This document shows, in pieces, positions 26,263-35,742 of a DNA stretch of 64,000 nt. The stretch is from Pelomonas dachongensis. Lineage in GTDB: Bacteria > Pseudomonadota > Gammaproteobacteria > Burkholderiales > Burkholderiaceae_C. The notes under the pieces were generated by a model. That model was not told the DNA's origin. It did no database searches and was given only the letters and a program-made list of their open reading frames with translations. Position numbers and translations under genes: made by a program. The stretch is taken from positions 806,001 to 870,000 of the forward strand of contig NZ_JBIGHY010000001.1 in the NCBI RefSeq assembly GCF_043555865.1, read 5' to 3'. The stretch's first letter is position 1. Each line of letters begins with the position of its first letter.

Positions 26263-28065
26263 TCAGCCCAGCGAGGCCAGCAGCGCGGCCAGTTCGGGGT
26301 CCATGTCGCCGTCGGACGCGTCGGTGCTGCTGTCGTCGTCGGACGCCGCCGAGTCGCTGCTGCTGGTGCTGTCGTCGTCGCTGCCGCCCAGGCTGGCCAG
26401 CAGCGCGTCCAGATCGTCGTCGCCGCCGCCGCTGCTGCTGTCGCCGCTGCTGTCGTCCGATGAACCCAGGTCCAGGTCGTCGTCGCCGGACGCGGCCGCC
26501 ACCGACGTGTCGTCGTCGCCGCGCTTGCTGCCGCCGCCGCGCGCCGGGCGCTCGCCATCCTCCGCGAGCTTGGAGCGCACGCTCATCTCGATGCCGCCGC
26601 GCGCACCGGCCTTGGACGCTGCGCCCGCCGCGGCGATGCCGCCCAGGCCGGACAGCCGCACCGTGGGCTCCCCCTTGTGTGCCACCAGCGCTGCGATGCC
26701 GTACGCCCCCAGCGCCGACACGGCGGTGGTGGACATGAAGCGCTCCGTGCTGGGCAGCGCCGTACTGTCGCCATCGGCGTCGACGAAGTGGTGGAAGGGC
26801 AGGTCGTTCACCGTCGGAGTGCCGCCCTGGCCGGCCAGCGCCGTCAGCGCCAGCAGCGCGGGGTGGCCCCACAGCATGCCGCCCAGGCCGTCGGTCGCCG
26901 TGAATTCCTCGAACGCGAACGACGAGATCGGGTCGCTCTTCTTGCCGTACGGGTGGCGCAGCAGGAAGCGCGGTCCCATCAGGCTCAGCCGCTTGGCTTC
27001 GGGCAGAGTTTTCAGCATGTCGAAGGCCTCGGCCACCAGCGCGTGCGGCGGCTTCTTCGGGTTGGCGAGGTCGTCCACCGCCACCGCCGTGAAGAAGGTG
27101 GCGCCCGCCGCGTTGGCGATCTTGGCCATGCGACCCAGCAACTCGGTGTGCGGCGGCGAGGCCTCGAACTGGTAGAGGCCGGCAATGTAGGTGTAGCCGC
27201 CATCCTTGGCCTGGCCGGGTTGCTCCACCAGCAGCCGGTACAGGCCGGTTTCACTGAGGTCGTCGCCGGCGCTCAGGTCAGCCGCGAACTCCTCGGCGCT
27301 GACGTCGATGAGATGCACCTGCAGCATCGGCCCGGTCTCCAGCCGGCGCAGCAGGAAGTCCACGCCGCGCCACAGCGACTCGGCGGCCTGGAAGTCGGCC
27401 TGGTGCAGCACGGCGCGCATGCCGTCCGCGATGGCTGCATCCAGCGTGCTCAGCAGCGCGGCCTTCTCGGGCTTGGCGGCGGGCACGATGAAGGGGCCCA
27501 CCACGTCGCGCAGCAGCGCGTCGATGCCGCCGTTGTCGTCGGCCGGCGCACTGGCGCGGCCGGTCAGGCGCGCAAAGTCGTCCAGCTTGGCACCGGCGGC
27601 CGGCGCGGCGCCACGCGCCCGCGCGCCACGGCCGGCGCGCGAGGCCTTCTTCTTCACGCCGGCAAGCTTGGCGACCTCCGCCGCAGCCTTGTCGAACGTG
27701 GCCGTGTTGTTGAGCCGCTTGCGCAGGTCCAGCAGCTTCTTGAACAGGTCCAGCTCGCGGTACAGCGTGTCGGGGTGAAAGGACTCCAGGTCCATGAGCG
27801 GCACCTCGACGCCGCCGCGCTTTGTGCCGATAGGCAGCGTCAACGTGATGTCCTGCTGACCCAGCCAGTCTTCGAGGTTGTCGAACTCCACGGACTTGGG
27901 CTTGCGGCGCGCGAGGTCGCTGCCGGTGTCCAGCCGGCCGGACGACGCGCCGGCGCCGAAGTCGCCCAGCAGCGCGATGCGCACCGGGCGCTTGGCGGCC
28001 CAGGCAGGCGGCGTGGCGCTCAGCTCGCCGTAGTTGGGGGTCCAGTCACTCTTGGGCATGGGCAA
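26263..28065 (-). CDS. T6SS sheath-like protein, TssB-like and TssC-like parts in one chain
   Basis: The first 140 residues resemble TssB (RIALLGDFGAGASSGRLD; MDLESFHPDTLYRELDLFKK). Residues about 190-460 resemble TssC (MRAVLHQADFQAAESLWRGV; GPRFLLRHPYGKKSDPISSF; FEEF). After about residue 500 there is a very acidic Ser/Asp tail of some 85 residues holding the short motifs DLDALLASLG and ELAALLASLG. At 600 residues it is longer than TssC (about 500) and distinct from the canonical TssB and TssC genes at 56960-57454 and 55422-56915. It follows tagF by 3 bases. It may be a sheath cap, an adaptor, or an alternative sheath; the function is not established from sequence. Confidence 0.75.
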   Translation of the reverse strand: MPMPKSDWTPNYGELSATPPAWAAKRPVRIALLGDFGAGASSGRLDTGSDLARRKPKSVEFDNLEDWLGQQDITLTLPIGTKRGGVEVPLMDLESFHPDTLYRELDLFKKLLDLRKRLNNTATFDKAAAEVAKLAGVKKKASRAGRGARARGAAPAAGAKLDDFARLTGRASAPADDNGGIDALLRDVVGPFIVPAAKPEKAALLSTLDAAIADGMRAVLHQADFQAAESLWRGVDFLLRRLETGPMLQVHLIDVSAEEFAADLSAGDDLSETGLYRLLVEQPGQAKDGGYTYIAGLYQFEASPPHTELLGRMAKIANAAGATFFTAVAVDDLANPKKPPHALVAEAFDMLKTLPEAKRLSLMGPRFLLRHPYGKKSDPISSFAFEEFTATDGLGGMLWGHPALLALTALAGQGGTPTVNDLPFHHFVDADGDSTALPSTERFMSTTAVSALGAYGIAALVAHKGEPTVRLSGLGGIAAAGAASKAGARGGIEMSVRSKLAEDGERPARGGGSKRGDDDTSVAAASGDDDLDLGSSDDSSGDSSSGGGDDDLDALLASLGGSDDDSTSSSDSAASDDDSSTDASDGDMDPELAALLASLG

Positions 28066-28068
28066 TCC

Positions 28069-28680
28069 TCAATGGGGGCGGAAGAGGGCAGCAAAAGCCG
28101 CGCCTCGGGGCAGGGCGGGGTGCACGCTGGGGTCGGCGCCGGCATGCAGCCACAGGCTGCAGCCTTGCAGGCCGTCCCACGCGGCTTGTGCGAGCAGGTC
28201 GCTCAGCGCGGCGGGCACCGCGGCGTCGGTGGCGGCGGGCGCCGGTGGGTGCGGGTGGGCGAGCGCGGCGTCGAGCGCCTCGGCGGTCCAGTCGTCGTGC
28301 AGCGCGGCGACGGCGATTTCCTCCAACTGGCTGGTCCACCGCCACAGCGCCGCGATGTCCGCGCCCGTGGGGCGCGGCAGCGGCGGGCTGACGACCACCA
28401 GCGGGAAGTAGCGGCCGACGCGGTCCACCGACGGGATCATCACACCCACGCGTAGTCCCTCGCCGGAGCCGTCGGGAAGCGATCCGGGCAGCAGTGCGAA
28501 GCGCCACGCGGGGCTGGCGAGGTAGTCGGCCAGCCAGGTCTCGGGCGCGGCCTCGCGCAGCTGGTGCAGGCCCTCGGCCAGCCAGGCGTCCCACTGCGCC
28601 ACCCACGCCGGCGTCAACCGCCGCGACGCGAAGTCACCGAGCGCCGGCAACTTGCCGTACCAGCCTGGCACGTCCGTCAC
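28069..28680 (-). CDS. tagF: T6SS-associated protein TagF (ImpM family)
   Basis: The 203-residue product begins VTDVPGWYGKLPALGDFASR, the hallmark N-terminus of TagF/ImpM, and has the family's W-rich core (WLADYLASPAWRFALLPGSL; VDRVGRYFPLVVV). TagF is known in other bacteria as a repressor of T6SS assembly, relieved by the PpkA/PppA/Fha pathway, whose members are all present here. The GTG start overlaps the tssM stop (GTGA), so translation is coupled. The longer frame that runs into tssM is not coding. Confidence 0.88.
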   Translation of the reverse strand: MTDVPGWYGKLPALGDFASRRLTPAWVAQWDAWLAEGLHQLREAAPETWLADYLASPAWRFALLPGSLPDGSGEGLRVGVMIPSVDRVGRYFPLVVVSPPLPRPTGADIAALWRWTSQLEEIAVAALHDDWTAEALDAALAHPHPPAPAATDAAVPAALSDLLAQAAWDGLQGCSLWLHAGADPSVHPALPRGAAFAALFRPH

Positions 28681-31600
28681 AGCGCCCCCGGGCAGCGGAA
28701 CTGCTGCAGCTCGCGCAGCCGGAACGGGTTGAACACGCTGCTGGCCGTCACTTCCAGGCGGGCGCGGTGGCCGTCCAGGTTCATGACGACGATGAAGCGC
28801 TCCGGCTGCTGCGGCGAGCCCTGCACTTCGAAGCGGTCGAACAGCCGGAACAGCGCCCACGGGCCGTCGAAAGTGATGGGCGTGCCGCCGGGCTGGCCCG
28901 TCAGCTTGATCTGCGAACTCAGGCGCTGGCCTGGCCACTGCAGGCTGACCGGCGAGTTGTTGCCCGGCGTGAACTTGCTCACCTGGCCGTCGATGTCCAG
29001 CGTCAGCTCCTTCAGGCCGTCGCCCAGCTCCAGCGCGCGCACGTCGACTCGGAAAGCCGGCGCGCGGCCGCCGCCGCGGAAGAACACCTCGCGCACGCGT
29101 GCAGCGCGCTGGAAGTCGGCCAGCGCGGCCGGCGACACCGGCCGGGTGCCGTCGCCCGTGGGCCGGAAGCTCCACGGGTTGGTGCCCACGTCCACCAGGG
29201 GGCTGAGCTTGCGCGTGAAGAAGTCGTCCATCATGCCGCCGGGCGCGAAGAACTGGCCGAAGTCTTCCGGCAGCACGTCGACCTTGGAGCCCTGCGCGAC
29301 CGGATAGCGGCCCGCGATGGCGCGCGCGCAGAACTCGCTGACGGGCTGCAGCTCGCCGGTCAGGCTCTGGCGCTCGACCAGGCGGCTCTGGTTGTCCGAT
29401 GCCTCGGCCAGCGCCTCCAGCGCGCTGCGCAGCGGCTCGGGCTGCTGTCCCGCGGCGGCCTTCAGCTTGCCGCCGCCGCCACCCGCGGGCGGCGGGGACT
29501 TGCTTTTCAAGGCCTCCTGCACGGCGTTCAGCTGCACATAGACCTCGTTGAACATCTTCATCACGTCGTCCAGCGGCGGTGGCGTGCCTGTGACCAGGCG
29601 TCGCAGCGCGGCGAAGTGGTCGTCGACGATCTTCTCCAGCGGCCCGTCGGCGCGGATGGCAGTGGGCGCGCGCACCTGGTTGCCGGCCAGCTTGGCCAGC
29701 TCGCCGCCCTTGTTGAAGATGGCGTCGTCCGTGCGCTTGTTCAGCTCCTTGTCGATGGTGTTGCCGGTGGTGGCCGGCTCGATCAGCGTGGTCTCGCGCG
29801 AGGCCGCGCGCAGGAACGCGGCCAACGGCGAGTCCACCGCCGACAGCAGCCGCGACACGGCGATGCCGCGGTCCAGGCCGTTCAGCTTCACCAGGCGAAC
29901 GTCGGCGAGGTAGGTGTCCCAGACCTTGACGTACTCCTCCAGGTAGAGCCGGCGCACGCGCTCCACCAGCATGCGGTCCTCCGCCTGCCGCTTGGCCGTG
30001 GCGGGGTTGGTGCCCAGCACCCAGGCTTCTTCCTCAGCCAGCTGCTTGGCGGTCTTGTCGACCGAAGTCTGGAAGGCCTTTTTATAGCCGTCACGCGTGA
30101 ACATGCCCGGGATGCCCTGGGTCAGCGGCTGGCCGCTGGCGCGCTCGAACACGTTGGGGCTCTGCGGGCCACCAGCGGCGGCCACGGTGAAGGCGGGCAG
30201 GTCGCCGTCGATCTGCGCGCGGCGCAGGCGGCTGAAGATGCGGTACTCCAGCGGGTAGGCGCCCAGCATCTCGCGCACGCTGGCCACCAGGGCCTTGTCC
30301 ATCGGCTGCGACACCTCAAAGCTGCCGCGCGACAGCAGCGCGTCCAGGTGGTTCTTCAGCAGTGCGACCTTCTCGGTGCCGAGGCTGCCTTCGAGGTTGG
30401 CGTCCCAGTCCAGCCCGACCCAGGCCTGCAGGCCGGGAGCGTCCAGGTGCTCAGGCGTGTAGAGCATCAGGTAGGCCTTTAGGGACTCGTAGGCGAACTC
30501 CAGGTTGTCGCGGTTGGCAGTGCGCAGCCGCTCCTCCAGCCGCGCCGCCACGCGCGGTGCCAGCGCCCGCTGCAGCACGCGCTGGTAGGACACCTGCGCG
30601 CCCGCGTCCAGCTTGTCGCCCTGGAACAGGCCGAAGCCCAGCCGCAGCGGCGGGTCGTTCAGCGCGAAGCCGGGCGGCTGGGCCGCGTCACGCAACGCGG
30701 CCAGCGCCTCGGGCAGCGCCGACGGGTCGCTTCCTGTGGTGGGCGGCAGCGCGGCGACGGTGTCGCGTAGCGCCGGCAGCTTGGCCTCTATATCGGCTAT
30801 GTAGGCCTTGTTGCCCACATAGCTGAAGCCCCAGCCGACCAGCAGCGTCAGCGTGACGACCGCCAGCGACACCAGGCCCGCCAAGCGCAGCCGCGCGCTG
30901 CGCCGCTCCACCTGCGCGTTCTGGCCCACCAGGCCCTGCTCGGCGAACACGACCTTGCGCAGCAGGTGGTTCAGGAAATAGCTGCGGCCCTTGGCGGCGG
31001 CCGGCGGCGTGAGGCGCCGCTCAACGCCGAAGGTGCGCGCCAGCGCGCCCAGCACGCGGTCGATGGGCGTGCCTTCCTGCGTGCCGCTGGTGAAGTAGAC
31101 GCCGCGCAAGCGCGGCGCTTCGTCCAGCGCGCCGCCGCCGCCGAACACCGTTTCCAGGTAGCTGCCCAGGAGCCCTCGCAGCCCGCCAAACTGCTGTGGG
31201 AACGCGAAGATGACGGCGCGCTTGAGCGTGTCGCTCTCGGCCTCCATGCGCTCGATGAGGCGCTCGCGCAGCCGCTTCTCCAGCGACGCGAACTCGCTGC
31301 CGACGTTGGCCATGATCTCCTCGCCGGGCTGCGTCGCCAGCGGGAAGGTGAAGCCGAACACCTGGTCGCGTTCCTCCTTGCCCATGAGGCCGAAGGTCTC
31401 ATTGAAGCCGGCCAGTAGATCGCACTTGGTGACCATCACGTAGACCGGCACCTTGACGCCCAGTCGCTGCTGCAGCTCCTGCATGCGCCCGCGCATGCGC
31501 GAGGCCTGCTCCTTGCGCTGGTCGGGCGGCAGGGCCAGCAGGTCCTGCACGCTGACGGTCAGCAGCACGCCGTTGATGGGGCGGCGCGGGCGCGCCTTGC

Positions 31601-32222
31601 GCAGCAGCCCGAGGAAGGTGTCCCAGGCGGCGGCGTCGGTGTCCTTGTCAGAGTCCTGCGTGGCGTAGCGGCCCGCGGTGTCGATGAGCACGGCCTCGTC
31701 GCTGAACCACCATTCGCAGTTGCGCGTGCCGCCCACACCGCGCACGCTGGCCTGGCCCATCTTGTCGGCCAGCGGGAAGTTCAGCCCCGCATTCAGCAGC
31801 GCCGTCGTCTTGCCCGAACCCGGCGCGCCGACGAACACATACCAGGGCAACTCATACAGCGACGTGCCGCCGCCCAGCAGACCCTTCTTGCTGCCCGGCG
31901 CGTTCTTCAGCAGCCCGATGGCCTGGCTGAAGCGCTCCTGCAGCTGGGCTTCTTCCTTGGCCGCGGCCGACGGGCCGCCGCCCATGCCCTTGACTAGGGC
32001 GGCGTTGATGCGGCGGCGGCGCATCAACGACCAGACAAGCCGCAGCCCGCCCAGCAGCCAGACGACGGCCAGCGCGATCCAGCGCGCCAGCGCAGTGTCC
32101 AGCGGGCGGCGCTCGCCGAACGCGATCAGCGGGCCGACCCACCAGACAAGGGCGGAGACGACCAGCAGGCCGAACACGCCGAGCGTGATCGGGTGGAACA
32201 GGAGGGACAGGAGTTTCTTCAT
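28677..32222 (-). CDS. tssM: T6SS membrane-complex protein TssM (IcmF)
   Basis: TssM spans the inner membrane and periplasm and, with TssL, forms the T6SS trans-envelope complex. The 1181-residue product has two N-terminal membrane segments (about 11-32 and 46-64), a cytoplasmic NTPase-like domain with Walker A GAPGSGKT at 132-139 and DTAGRY at about 178. A third membrane segment (LAGLVSLAVVTLTLLVGWGF) lies near residue 450, and a long periplasmic part follows. The ATG at 32222 lies 2 bases after the tssL stop; the much longer open frame upstream is a shadow of tssL. Confidence 0.95.
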   Translation of the reverse strand: MKKLLSLLFHPITLGVFGLLVVSALVWWVGPLIAFGERRPLDTALARWIALAVVWLLGGLRLVWSLMRRRRINAALVKGMGGGPSAAAKEEAQLQERFSQAIGLLKNAPGSKKGLLGGGTSLYELPWYVFVGAPGSGKTTALLNAGLNFPLADKMGQASVRGVGGTRNCEWWFSDEAVLIDTAGRYATQDSDKDTDAAAWDTFLGLLRKARPRRPINGVLLTVSVQDLLALPPDQRKEQASRMRGRMQELQQRLGVKVPVYVMVTKCDLLAGFNETFGLMGKEERDQVFGFTFPLATQPGEEIMANVGSEFASLEKRLRERLIERMEAESDTLKRAVIFAFPQQFGGLRGLLGSYLETVFGGGGALDEAPRLRGVYFTSGTQEGTPIDRVLGALARTFGVERRLTPPAAAKGRSYFLNHLLRKVVFAEQGLVGQNAQVERRSARLRLAGLVSLAVVTLTLLVGWGFSYVGNKAYIADIEAKLPALRDTVAALPPTTGSDPSALPEALAALRDAAQPPGFALNDPPLRLGFGLFQGDKLDAGAQVSYQRVLQRALAPRVAARLEERLRTANRDNLEFAYESLKAYLMLYTPEHLDAPGLQAWVGLDWDANLEGSLGTEKVALLKNHLDALLSRGSFEVSQPMDKALVASVREMLGAYPLEYRIFSRLRRAQIDGDLPAFTVAAAGGPQSPNVFERASGQPLTQGIPGMFTRDGYKKAFQTSVDKTAKQLAEEEAWVLGTNPATAKRQAEDRMLVERVRRLYLEEYVKVWDTYLADVRLVKLNGLDRGIAVSRLLSAVDSPLAAFLRAASRETTLIEPATTGNTIDKELNKRTDDAIFNKGGELAKLAGNQVRAPTAIRADGPLEKIVDDHFAALRRLVTGTPPPLDDVMKMFNEVYVQLNAVQEALKSKSPPPAGGGGGKLKAAAGQQPEPLRSALEALAEASDNQSRLVERQSLTGELQPVSEFCARAIAGRYPVAQGSKVDVLPEDFGQFFAPGGMMDDFFTRKLSPLVDVGTNPWSFRPTGDGTRPVSPAALADFQRAARVREVFFRGGGRAPAFRVDVRALELGDGLKELTLDIDGQVSKFTPGNNSPVSLQWPGQRLSSQIKLTGQPGGTPITFDGPWALFRLFDRFEVQGSPQQPERFIVVMNLDGHRARLEVTASSVFNPFRLRELQQFRCPGAL

Positions 32223-32224
32223 GA

Positions 32225-33568
32225 TCAGCGGTCCTGCACCATCAGCGTGACTTCGACACGGCGGTTCTTCGAGCGGCCGGCGGGCGTGGCGTTGTCGGCC
32301 ACTGCCTCGGCATCGGCCCGGCCTTCGGCGCGTATGCGGGTGGTTTCCACGCGCTCCGACAGCAGGTTGCGGAAGGCCTCCGCACGGGCCTGCGACAGGT
32401 GCCAGTTGGACGGGAAGCGCAGCGAGCGGATGGGCTGGTTGTCGGTGTGGCCGGTGACCAGCACCGAGCCCTTCATGCGCTGCAGCGCCTCGGCGATGCG
32501 CAGCACCAGCGGACGCAGCTCGCTGCTGACCTCGGCGCTTCCGGGGTTGAACAGTCCGTCGCCCTTGATGATGACGATGGACTTGTCGGCCAGGTCGTTG
32601 ACCGAGATCAGCCCGGCCTTGATGTCGGCGTCCAGCAGCCCGGCCAGGCGCGGCGCGGCCGGCGGCGGGGCTGGCGCGGCCACGGCCGCGGTCTTCACGT
32701 CGAAGCCGCGCAGCGCGGTAAAGACCTCGTCCGACGCACCGTTGATGCCGAAGCGCAGGCCCATGTAGACGACCAGCAGCACCAGCGCCGTCGCGCAGGC
32801 GATGGCCCACAGCGGCAGCTTGTGGCGCAGGCCCTTCTCTGCCGGCTCGGCGCCCTGCCAGCGCGGCGACAGCGCCGGATCGGGCGCCTGGCCCTGCCGC
32901 AGCATCTGCGCGAGGCGGCTGCGCACGCCGTCCAGCTGCGCGCGGCCGTTGTCGATAACGCGGTAGCGGCCCTCGAAGCCGAATGCCAGGCACACGTACA
33001 GCAGCTCCAGCAGGTTGCGGTTGGCCGGCACGTTCTCGGCCAGCTTGGCCATCAGCGCGAAGACCTTCTCGCCCCCCCAGGACTCGTTGTGGAACTGCAC
33101 CAGCAGGCTCTGCGAGGCCCACGCGCCGGAGCCGCCCCAGGGCGTGCTGGCCGCGGCCTCGTCGAGCAGCGTGCACAGGATGTAGCGTGCGGCGATGACC
33201 TGCTCGTTGGCCAGACCCTGGCTGCGCGCGTGGGCCTCGAAAGTCTGGATGCCCTCGGCCAGCGCCTGCTTCAGCCCGGGCGGATTCGGGTGCTGCGGGC
33301 TGTGGCGGATGCGCGGCGCGGCCGACAGCAGTGGCATGGCCGCCGCCACCAGCGGGTTCAGGCTGGCGGTGGTCAGCGCTTCGAGCGCCATCGGCGCCTC
33401 ACGCCCGGCGGGGCCGGCGGGTAGGCCTTGCGGGGCGGTGCTGCCGGCCGGCGCCGCGGGGCGTGCCGGCGGTTGTCCGCCCGTCATGGGTCGACCGGCA
33501 CTGGGCTTGATGACCGTGCGGTCCTGCCCGAAGGCGGCAAAGGGATCGTCGTTGTTGGGATCGCTCAT
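32225..33568 (-). CDS. tssL: T6SS protein TssL with OmpA-like peptidoglycan-binding domain
   Basis: The 447-residue product has a DotU/IcmH domain (about residues 55-235; GLANEQVIAARYILCTLLDE, WGGEKVFALM), one membrane segment (LPLWAIACATALVLLVVYMG, about 250-270), and a C-terminal OmpA/MotB domain (VLVTGHTDNQPIRSLRFPSN; SQARAEAF). This is the extended TssL that can bind peptidoglycan by itself. The ATG at 33568 is chosen over a TTG four codons earlier. tssK ends 26 bases upstream, tssM starts 2 bases downstream. Confidence 0.94.
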   Translation of the reverse strand: MSDPNNDDPFAAFGQDRTVIKPSAGRPMTGGQPPARPAAPAGSTAPQGLPAGPAGREAPMALEALTTASLNPLVAAAMPLLSAAPRIRHSPQHPNPPGLKQALAEGIQTFEAHARSQGLANEQVIAARYILCTLLDEAAASTPWGGSGAWASQSLLVQFHNESWGGEKVFALMAKLAENVPANRNLLELLYVCLAFGFEGRYRVIDNGRAQLDGVRSRLAQMLRQGQAPDPALSPRWQGAEPAEKGLRHKLPLWAIACATALVLLVVYMGLRFGINGASDEVFTALRGFDVKTAAVAAPAPPPAAPRLAGLLDADIKAGLISVNDLADKSIVIIKGDGLFNPGSAEVSSELRPLVLRIAEALQRMKGSVLVTGHTDNQPIRSLRFPSNWHLSQARAEAFRNLLSERVETTRIRAEGRADAEAVADNATPAGRSKNRRVEVTLMVQDR

Positions 33569-33594
33569 GAGGCGGACCAATCAGAAAAGTGTCG

Positions 33595-34932
33595 TCAGGC
33601 CCGAATGGCCCAGAACTCGAGTTCGAGGCCGGGGAACTCGCCAGCGATGTGCATGGCCAGGCCGCCCGAGCTTTCGAGCTGTTTCCACATCTCGTTGCCG
33701 CGCGTCTCCAGCTCGAAGTAGTTGTGGCCGGCGTGGTACGGGATCTGCCGCGGCGCCACCGGCAGCGGGCGCAGCGTGACGCCGGGCAGCTGCAGGTTGA
33801 CCAGGTCGCGGATGCGCTCGACCGGGCCGATCTTGACCTGCGTCGGGAAGCGCGCCCGCAGCGCGTCACCCGGCAGCTGCGCCGACACGGCCAGCACGAA
33901 GGTGGCGCTGCGCTGCAGGTTGACGTCCGGGATCAGCGCCACGCGCACGCCATAGGCGCGGTCCTGCAGCTCGATGGGAATGGCCGTCTGCTCCATGACC
34001 ATGGACAGCGACTGGCGCAGGTCGTCGATGACGGGCCTGAACGTGGCGGCCAGGTCGTCGTGCCGGTAGTCCGCATACGCGCTGGGGCGGCGGCTGTCGC
34101 GGAAGGTGGCGAGGTCGCCGGCCAGCGCCAGACAGTGGCTGTACAGCCGCTCGGGGTGCAGCACGGACACCGTGCGCAGGTGGTTGAACGTGGACTGGTT
34201 GCGGTTGACGGCCTCCAGCAGCAGGAAGTCGGCGATCTCGCCGACGCCGCCGCGGCCCGGGGCGGACAGCCGCGCAGCCAGCGCCTCGCCGCGCTGGTTC
34301 AGCAGGCCGCACAGCTCGCGCACATAGCCGTCCAGCACCGGGTGGGCGGGCGCGTGCAGCAGCGGCGGCACATAGGTCGGGTCCAGCACGACGCGGTTGT
34401 CGGCGCGGCGCTCGACGACGCGCGCCACGCCCAGCGTCGCGTAGCCGTCGCCGGCATCGCGCGCCAGCATCAGGCGCAGGTTCAGCCGGCCGACCTGCAG
34501 GGCGGCGTCGCGGTCCAGCTGGGAGTTGCTGTCGCCCACGCTGACCTCGGCAGCCGAGAAGCGCGCGCCCATCGCGCCGGCGGCACCCTCGGCATCGGTC
34601 TCGACGACGCCGGGGCGCTGCAGCGTGACGGCCAGCACGACGATCTCGTTGCGGGCGTCGCCCGGGATGTCTAGCGCCGCCGGCGTGGCGTCGCTGCCGG
34701 GGGCGGAGAAGGCGGTGCTGTCCGGCAGCAGGCCCTGGGCGGCGGCCAGTCCCACCTTGCCCAGCGTCAGCGACGACTCATCCAGCGTCAGCGCAGAGAA
34801 GCCCCAGGCATAGGGCAGCGCCTGCGCCAGCCGCTGGCGCCATTGGTGCTCCCAGTGGCGGTCATGCTGCTGGAAGTGCTGCGGCTGGAGGAACATGCCC
34901 TCGGTCCAGATCACTCGGTCACGCCAGGTCAT
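33595..34932 (-). CDS. tssK: T6SS baseplate protein TssK
   Basis: TssK links the baseplate to the TssLM membrane complex. The 445-residue product begins MTWRDRVIWTEGMFLQPQHF, the nearly invariant TssK start. It continues with QQHDRHWE and shows the conserved ELCGLLNQRGEALAARLS and SVLHPERLYSHCLALAGDLA. The open frame extends 48 codons further upstream, but this passes through the predicted promoter, so the ATG at 34932 is the start. It heads the tssK-tssL-tssM-tagF-sheath-like transcription unit. Confidence 0.95.
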   Translation of the reverse strand: MTWRDRVIWTEGMFLQPQHFQQHDRHWEHQWRQRLAQALPYAWGFSALTLDESSLTLGKVGLAAAQGLLPDSTAFSAPGSDATPAALDIPGDARNEIVVLAVTLQRPGVVETDAEGAAGAMGARFSAAEVSVGDSNSQLDRDAALQVGRLNLRLMLARDAGDGYATLGVARVVERRADNRVVLDPTYVPPLLHAPAHPVLDGYVRELCGLLNQRGEALAARLSAPGRGGVGEIADFLLLEAVNRNQSTFNHLRTVSVLHPERLYSHCLALAGDLATFRDSRRPSAYADYRHDDLAATFRPVIDDLRQSLSMVMEQTAIPIELQDRAYGVRVALIPDVNLQRSATFVLAVSAQLPGDALRARFPTQVKIGPVERIRDLVNLQLPGVTLRPLPVAPRQIPYHAGHNYFELETRGNEMWKQLESSGGLAMHIAGEFPGLELEFWAIRA

Positions 34933-35002
34933 GTGTAGGTTCGCCTCAAGGGAGCAGAAAACGGGACGGCGCAGCCACGCTGTCGAGGCCGCGATCAGGC
35001 CA

Positions 35003-35030
35003 TGAGTGACTGACGGGCGGGCTTGGTTCC
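35003..35030 (-). promoter_or_regulatory. ECF-type promoter of the tssK-L-M unit
   Basis: Minus strand: GGAAC (35030-35026), 18 bases, ACTCA (35007-35003), preceded by GTC. It lies 71 bases before the tssK ATG. A second site of the same kind points the other way 22 bases further on, making a divergent promoter pair. Confidence 0.65.
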
Positions 35031-35051
35031 CCAAGTCGGCTGCATCCGGCG

Positions 35052-35079
35052 GGAACCATTTGCACCCTGGCGCCACTCA
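35052..35079 (+). promoter_or_regulatory. ECF-type promoter of the ompA-like gene
   Basis: GGAAC at 35052-35056, 18 bases, ACTCA at 35075-35079. It lies 35 bases before the ATG at 35114. It is divergent from the tssK promoter and has the same spacing. Confidence 0.65.
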
Positions 35080-35113
35080 CCCAGCGTTTACCCCTGCCGA
35101 CACGAGTACCGCC

Positions 35114-35677
35114 ATGAAGCAGCTCCGTTCCGTCCTTGCCCTGTCTTTGTGGGGTCTCGCGCTCAGCGCGCTGGCACAGACGCCCGATCCGGCCGCTGCC
35201 GCCGCCTCTGCTGCGCCCGCCGCCGTCGACCTGGGCAAGAGTGTGCCCACCGCCGATGCCATCGCCGAAGGCCTGTTCCCCGACGACAAGTGCAAGGAAC
35301 TGGAAGCCAACGGCTTCAAGTGCATGGGCTTCAAGCCGGCCATCAAGTACTCGCTGCCGGCCACGTCGTTCCGGGTCGGCTCGGCCGAGCTGCCCCAACT
35401 GCTGAAGCGCCAGCTGGACGTGTTCGCCGACGTGCTCAAGACCAAGAAGAACACCGACCGCAAGGTGCGCATCATTGGCCACGCGGATGCCTCCGGCACG
35501 CCGGCCGCCAACCAGGCGCTGTCCACCAAGCGCGCCGAGTCGGTGCGCGACTACCTCGTCAGCAAGGGCGCCGACGCCGGCATGCTGGTCGTCGAAGGCG
35601 TGGGCTCCAACGACCCCAAGAACCCGGCCAAGCCGAATGCGGACGAGAACCGCCGCGTCGAAATCGGCCGCAACTAA
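35114..35677 (+). CDS. Periplasmic OmpA-family protein, T6SS-linked
   Basis: The 187-residue product has a signal peptide (MKQLRSVLALSLWGLALSAL, cleavage after ALA near residue 22) and no lipobox. The OmpA-like peptidoglycan-binding domain is at about 85-187, with VRIIGHADASGTPAANQALS and KRAESVRDYLVSKG. Two cysteines (in DDKCKELEANGFKCMGF) may form a disulfide. It lies alone on + between tssK and the PAAR-like gene, under its own ECF-type promoter. It could help anchor the secretion machine in the cell wall; TssJ is not found in this window. Confidence 0.82.
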   Translation: MKQLRSVLALSLWGLALSALAQTPDPAAAAASAAPAAVDLGKSVPTADAIAEGLFPDDKCKELEANGFKCMGFKPAIKYSLPATSFRVGSAELPQLLKRQLDVFADVLKTKKNTDRKVRIIGHADASGTPAANQALSTKRAESVRDYLVSKGADAGMLVVEGVGSNDPKNPAKPNADENRRVEIGRN

Positions 35678-35696
35678 GCTGAGACTCACCCAAAGC

Positions 35697-35720
35697 AAAG
35701 CCGCCCCCGGGCGGCTTTTT
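35697..35720. terminator. Terminator between ompA-like and PAAR-like genes
   Basis: AAAGCCGCC/GGCGGCTTT stem with a CCCG loop and a T run on + (A run on the left for the minus strand). It serves the ompA-like gene and may also serve the convergent T6SS operon ending at 35743. Confidence 0.88.
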
Positions 35721-35742
35721 GCTGTGCCGCGCGGACGGTGCG

